Positions 3,678-5,298 of a DNA stretch of 5,298 bases are shown in pieces. The stretch is from NCBI GenBank assembly GCA_902783765.1, contig CACZSB010000087.1:1-5298 (forward strand), in the 5' to 3' direction. A program made the position numbers and the translations under genes. Each line of letters starts with the position of its first letter. Position 1 is the first letter of the stretch. The notes below the pieces were generated by a model, which was not told the DNA's origin, did no database searches, and saw nothing but the letters and a program-made list of their open reading frames with translations. This stretch comes from an uncultured Lachnospiraceae bacterium. GTDB lineage: Bacteria > Bacillota > Clostridia > Lachnospirales > Lachnospiraceae.

Positions 3678-5298
3678 ATGAAACTTCTGGTATTAGACGG
3701 CAATTCCATAGCCAACCGGGCCTTTTACGGCATCAAAACCCTTTCCACCCGGGACGGGCGGTATACCAACGCAGTGGTGGGCTTTTTCAATATTCTTCTT
3801 TCCCTTTTAAAAGAGGTGGATCCCGACGAGGTGGCGGCGGCCTTTGACGAGAAAGCTCCCACCTTCCGCCATGAACAATATGAGGGCTATAAGGCCACCC
3901 GGCACCCCATGCCGGAGGAGCTGGCCCAGCAAATGCCCCTGATCAAGGAGCTTTTAAGCCTTTTGGGCTACCGGGTGATTTCCGCCCCCGGCTGGGAGGC
4001 GGACGATATTTTAGGTACCCTTTCCGCGGCCTGCCAGGCCCGGGGAGATGCCTGCTATATTGCCACCGGGGACCGGGATTCCCTTCAGCTGGTCTCTCCC
4101 ACCACCACCGTGCTCCTGGCCGGAGGCCACGGAGAAACCAAACGGATGGATGAAGCGGCGGTGCAGGCGCAATACGGCCTGTCCCCCGCCCAACTGATAG
4201 AGGTTAAGAGCCTTATGGGGGATACCAGCGACAATATCCCCGGTGTAAAGGGCATAGGCGAAAAAACCGCCATGGGCCTGGTTCAGAAGTTTGGCTCCCT
4301 GGAGGGGGTCTATAAAAATATAGAGGATCCCTTTATCAAGCCCAGGCAGCGAGAAAATCTGCTGACCTGCCGGGAGGATGCCCTGCTGAGCCACAGCCTG
4401 GGCACCATAAGAAAGGATGCCCCCATCGAAACAGAGGCCGGGGCCTACCGGGTGACGGAAGGGGATCCGGCAGCCGCCCTATCCCTTATGAAAAGCCTGG
4501 AATTAAACAAGCTCATCGAAAAACTGAAGCTAAAAGAAAAAGCTATGGATTCAGTTCTCGAAACAGCGGATTTTAAATCCAGCCTCCAGTCCGTTCTTAC
4601 GGCCATGGAACCTACATCTTTTCCAACTTCCGTAGGCTTATCTCCTCTTCCGGCAAATCCCGCCGGAGATTGGATTTTGGCAGAAAAAGAGGGGACCTGG
4701 TTTGGAATCAAGCCGGCGGAAACCCTAATATGTACTTTATCGGAAGCCCAGCTTTTCTCCCTCCTGGATAACCCTGCCGTGAGCTTACAGGTCTTCGACG
4801 CTGCGCCCCTCTACGCCCTGGCCATGAGCCAGGGAGGCCAGGGAGAATCCATTCAATGGGACGGCAAGCTGGCGGCCTATCTTTTGGATGCAGGGGCCAA
4901 GGAATTTGATCTCATCTCCCTGATTGAGCGATATGAAGCCCAGCCTTCCTTCTACTGTGAAGCCTTCCCTGAGGCAGGATCGCTTGAAGCACTGTTTGAG
5001 CAAATGAAAGGGGCTCTTCGGGAAGAGGAGCAGGAAGTGTTATACAATACCATAGAATTCCCCTTAGCCCGGGTGCTGGCGGATATGAGCCGGACGGGGA
5101 TCCGGGTGGATGCGGAGGGCATTCGGGCCTTCGGCGAGAGAATCAGTGCCATGGCTGCGGAGGCTGAGGAACGAATCTATGAAAAAGCTGGGGAGCGTTT
5201 TAACCCCAACAGCCCCAAGCAATTAGGGGAGATCCTCTTTGAAAAAATGGGTCTGCCCCACGGAAAAAAGACCAAAACCGGCTGGTCCACGGACGCCG
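3678..5298 (+). CDS. polA: DNA polymerase I, N-terminal 540 residues (runs off right edge)
   Basis: DNA polymerase I removes RNA primers and fills gaps in replication and excision repair. The visible part holds the whole 5'-3' exonuclease (FEN-like) domain, a proofreading-like domain and the beginning of the polymerase domain; family members are about 850-930 residues, so roughly 40% is missing. Metal-binding acidic residues of the nuclease are present: Asp7 (LDGN), Asp57 (FDEK), Glu107, Asp109 and Asp110 (EADD), Asp132 and Asp134 (GDRD), Asp182 and Asp185 (GDTSD), followed by the helix-hairpin-helix PGVKGIGEKT. In the 3'-5' exonuclease-like domain (about 300-455) the DxE motif of E. coli Asp355/Glu357 is replaced by WILAEKE from Trp332, and the region of Asp501 also lacks its Asp, so proofreading is most likely lost, as in many Firmicutes. 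The polymerase region begins around EFPLARVL (460) and includes FNPNSPKQLGEILFE (508). No frameshift is seen. Confidence 0.97.
   Translation, partial: MKLLVLDGNSIANRAFYGIKTLSTRDGRYTNAVVGFFNILLSLLKEVDPDEVAAAFDEKAPTFRHEQYEGYKATRHPMPEELAQQMPLIKELLSLLGYRVISAPGWEADDILGTLSAACQARGDACYIATGDRDSLQLVSPTTTVLLAGGHGETKRMDEAAVQAQYGLSPAQLIEVKSLMGDTSDNIPGVKGIGEKTAMGLVQKFGSLEGVYKNIEDPFIKPRQRENLLTCREDALLSHSLGTIRKDAPIETEAGAYRVTEGDPAAALSLMKSLELNKLIEKLKLKEKAMDSVLETADFKSSLQSVLTAMEPTSFPTSVGLSPLPANPAGDWILAEKEGTWFGIKPAETLICTLSEAQLFSLLDNPAVSLQVFDAAPLYALAMSQGGQGESIQWDGKLAAYLLDAGAKEFDLISLIERYEAQPSFYCEAFPEAGSLEALFEQMKGALREEEQEVLYNTIEFPLARVLADMSRTGIRVDAEGIRAFGERISAMAAEAEERIYEKAGERFNPNSPKQLGEILFEKMGLPHGKKTKTGWSTDA

Noticed and set aside
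4011..5152. Minus-strand frames opposite polA (4011-4394, 4085-4273, 4445-4711, 4785-5003, 4952-5152)
   Set aside because: polA is intact and unambiguous over this range; these are shadows.

Overview
The window looks like chromosomal DNA from a Firmicute, most likely a Clostridia-type organism of moderately high G+C. This rests on strong AGGAGG-type ribosome binding sites, sigma-A-like promoters, a DNA polymerase I with an apparently dead proofreading domain, a MutY iron-sulfur loop of the clostridial C-X7-C form, and tRNA genes without encoded CCA. The genus cannot be told from this sequence, and an outer-membrane-bearing Firmicute is not excluded.

Layout. Everything left of about 3,600 reads on the minus strand; polA reads on the plus strand. 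From left to right: the N-terminal 209 residues of RecJ (1-627, running off the left edge), a complete mutY (641-1714), a Rho-independent terminator (1732-1753), tRNA-Gly(CCC) and tRNA-Leu(AAG) with a near-consensus promoter (1940-1968), a three-gene membrane operon (2037-3556), a 121-bp divergent intergenic region with back-to-back promoters, and the first 540 codons of polA (3678 to the right edge). No stretch over 300 bases lacks a gene.

How the genes work together. MutY, RecJ and DNA polymerase I are all DNA repair enzymes; mutY and recJ form a tight pair 13 nt apart. The two tRNAs form their own short transcription unit, ending only 17 nt before the mutY start codon.

The most interesting part is the three-gene operon. 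It encodes a short MotA/TolQ/ExbB-family channel protein, an ExbD/TolR-like protein whose membrane helix keeps the key aspartate but carries a coiled coil before its outer domain, and a second small single-pass protein that appears to have an ExbD-like outer domain on a helix without an acidic residue. No TonB, receptor, flagellar or OmpA-type peptidoglycan-binding domain is seen beside it. It therefore looks like an ion-driven envelope machine of unassigned purpose. The family assignment is by motif recognition; the function is unknown.
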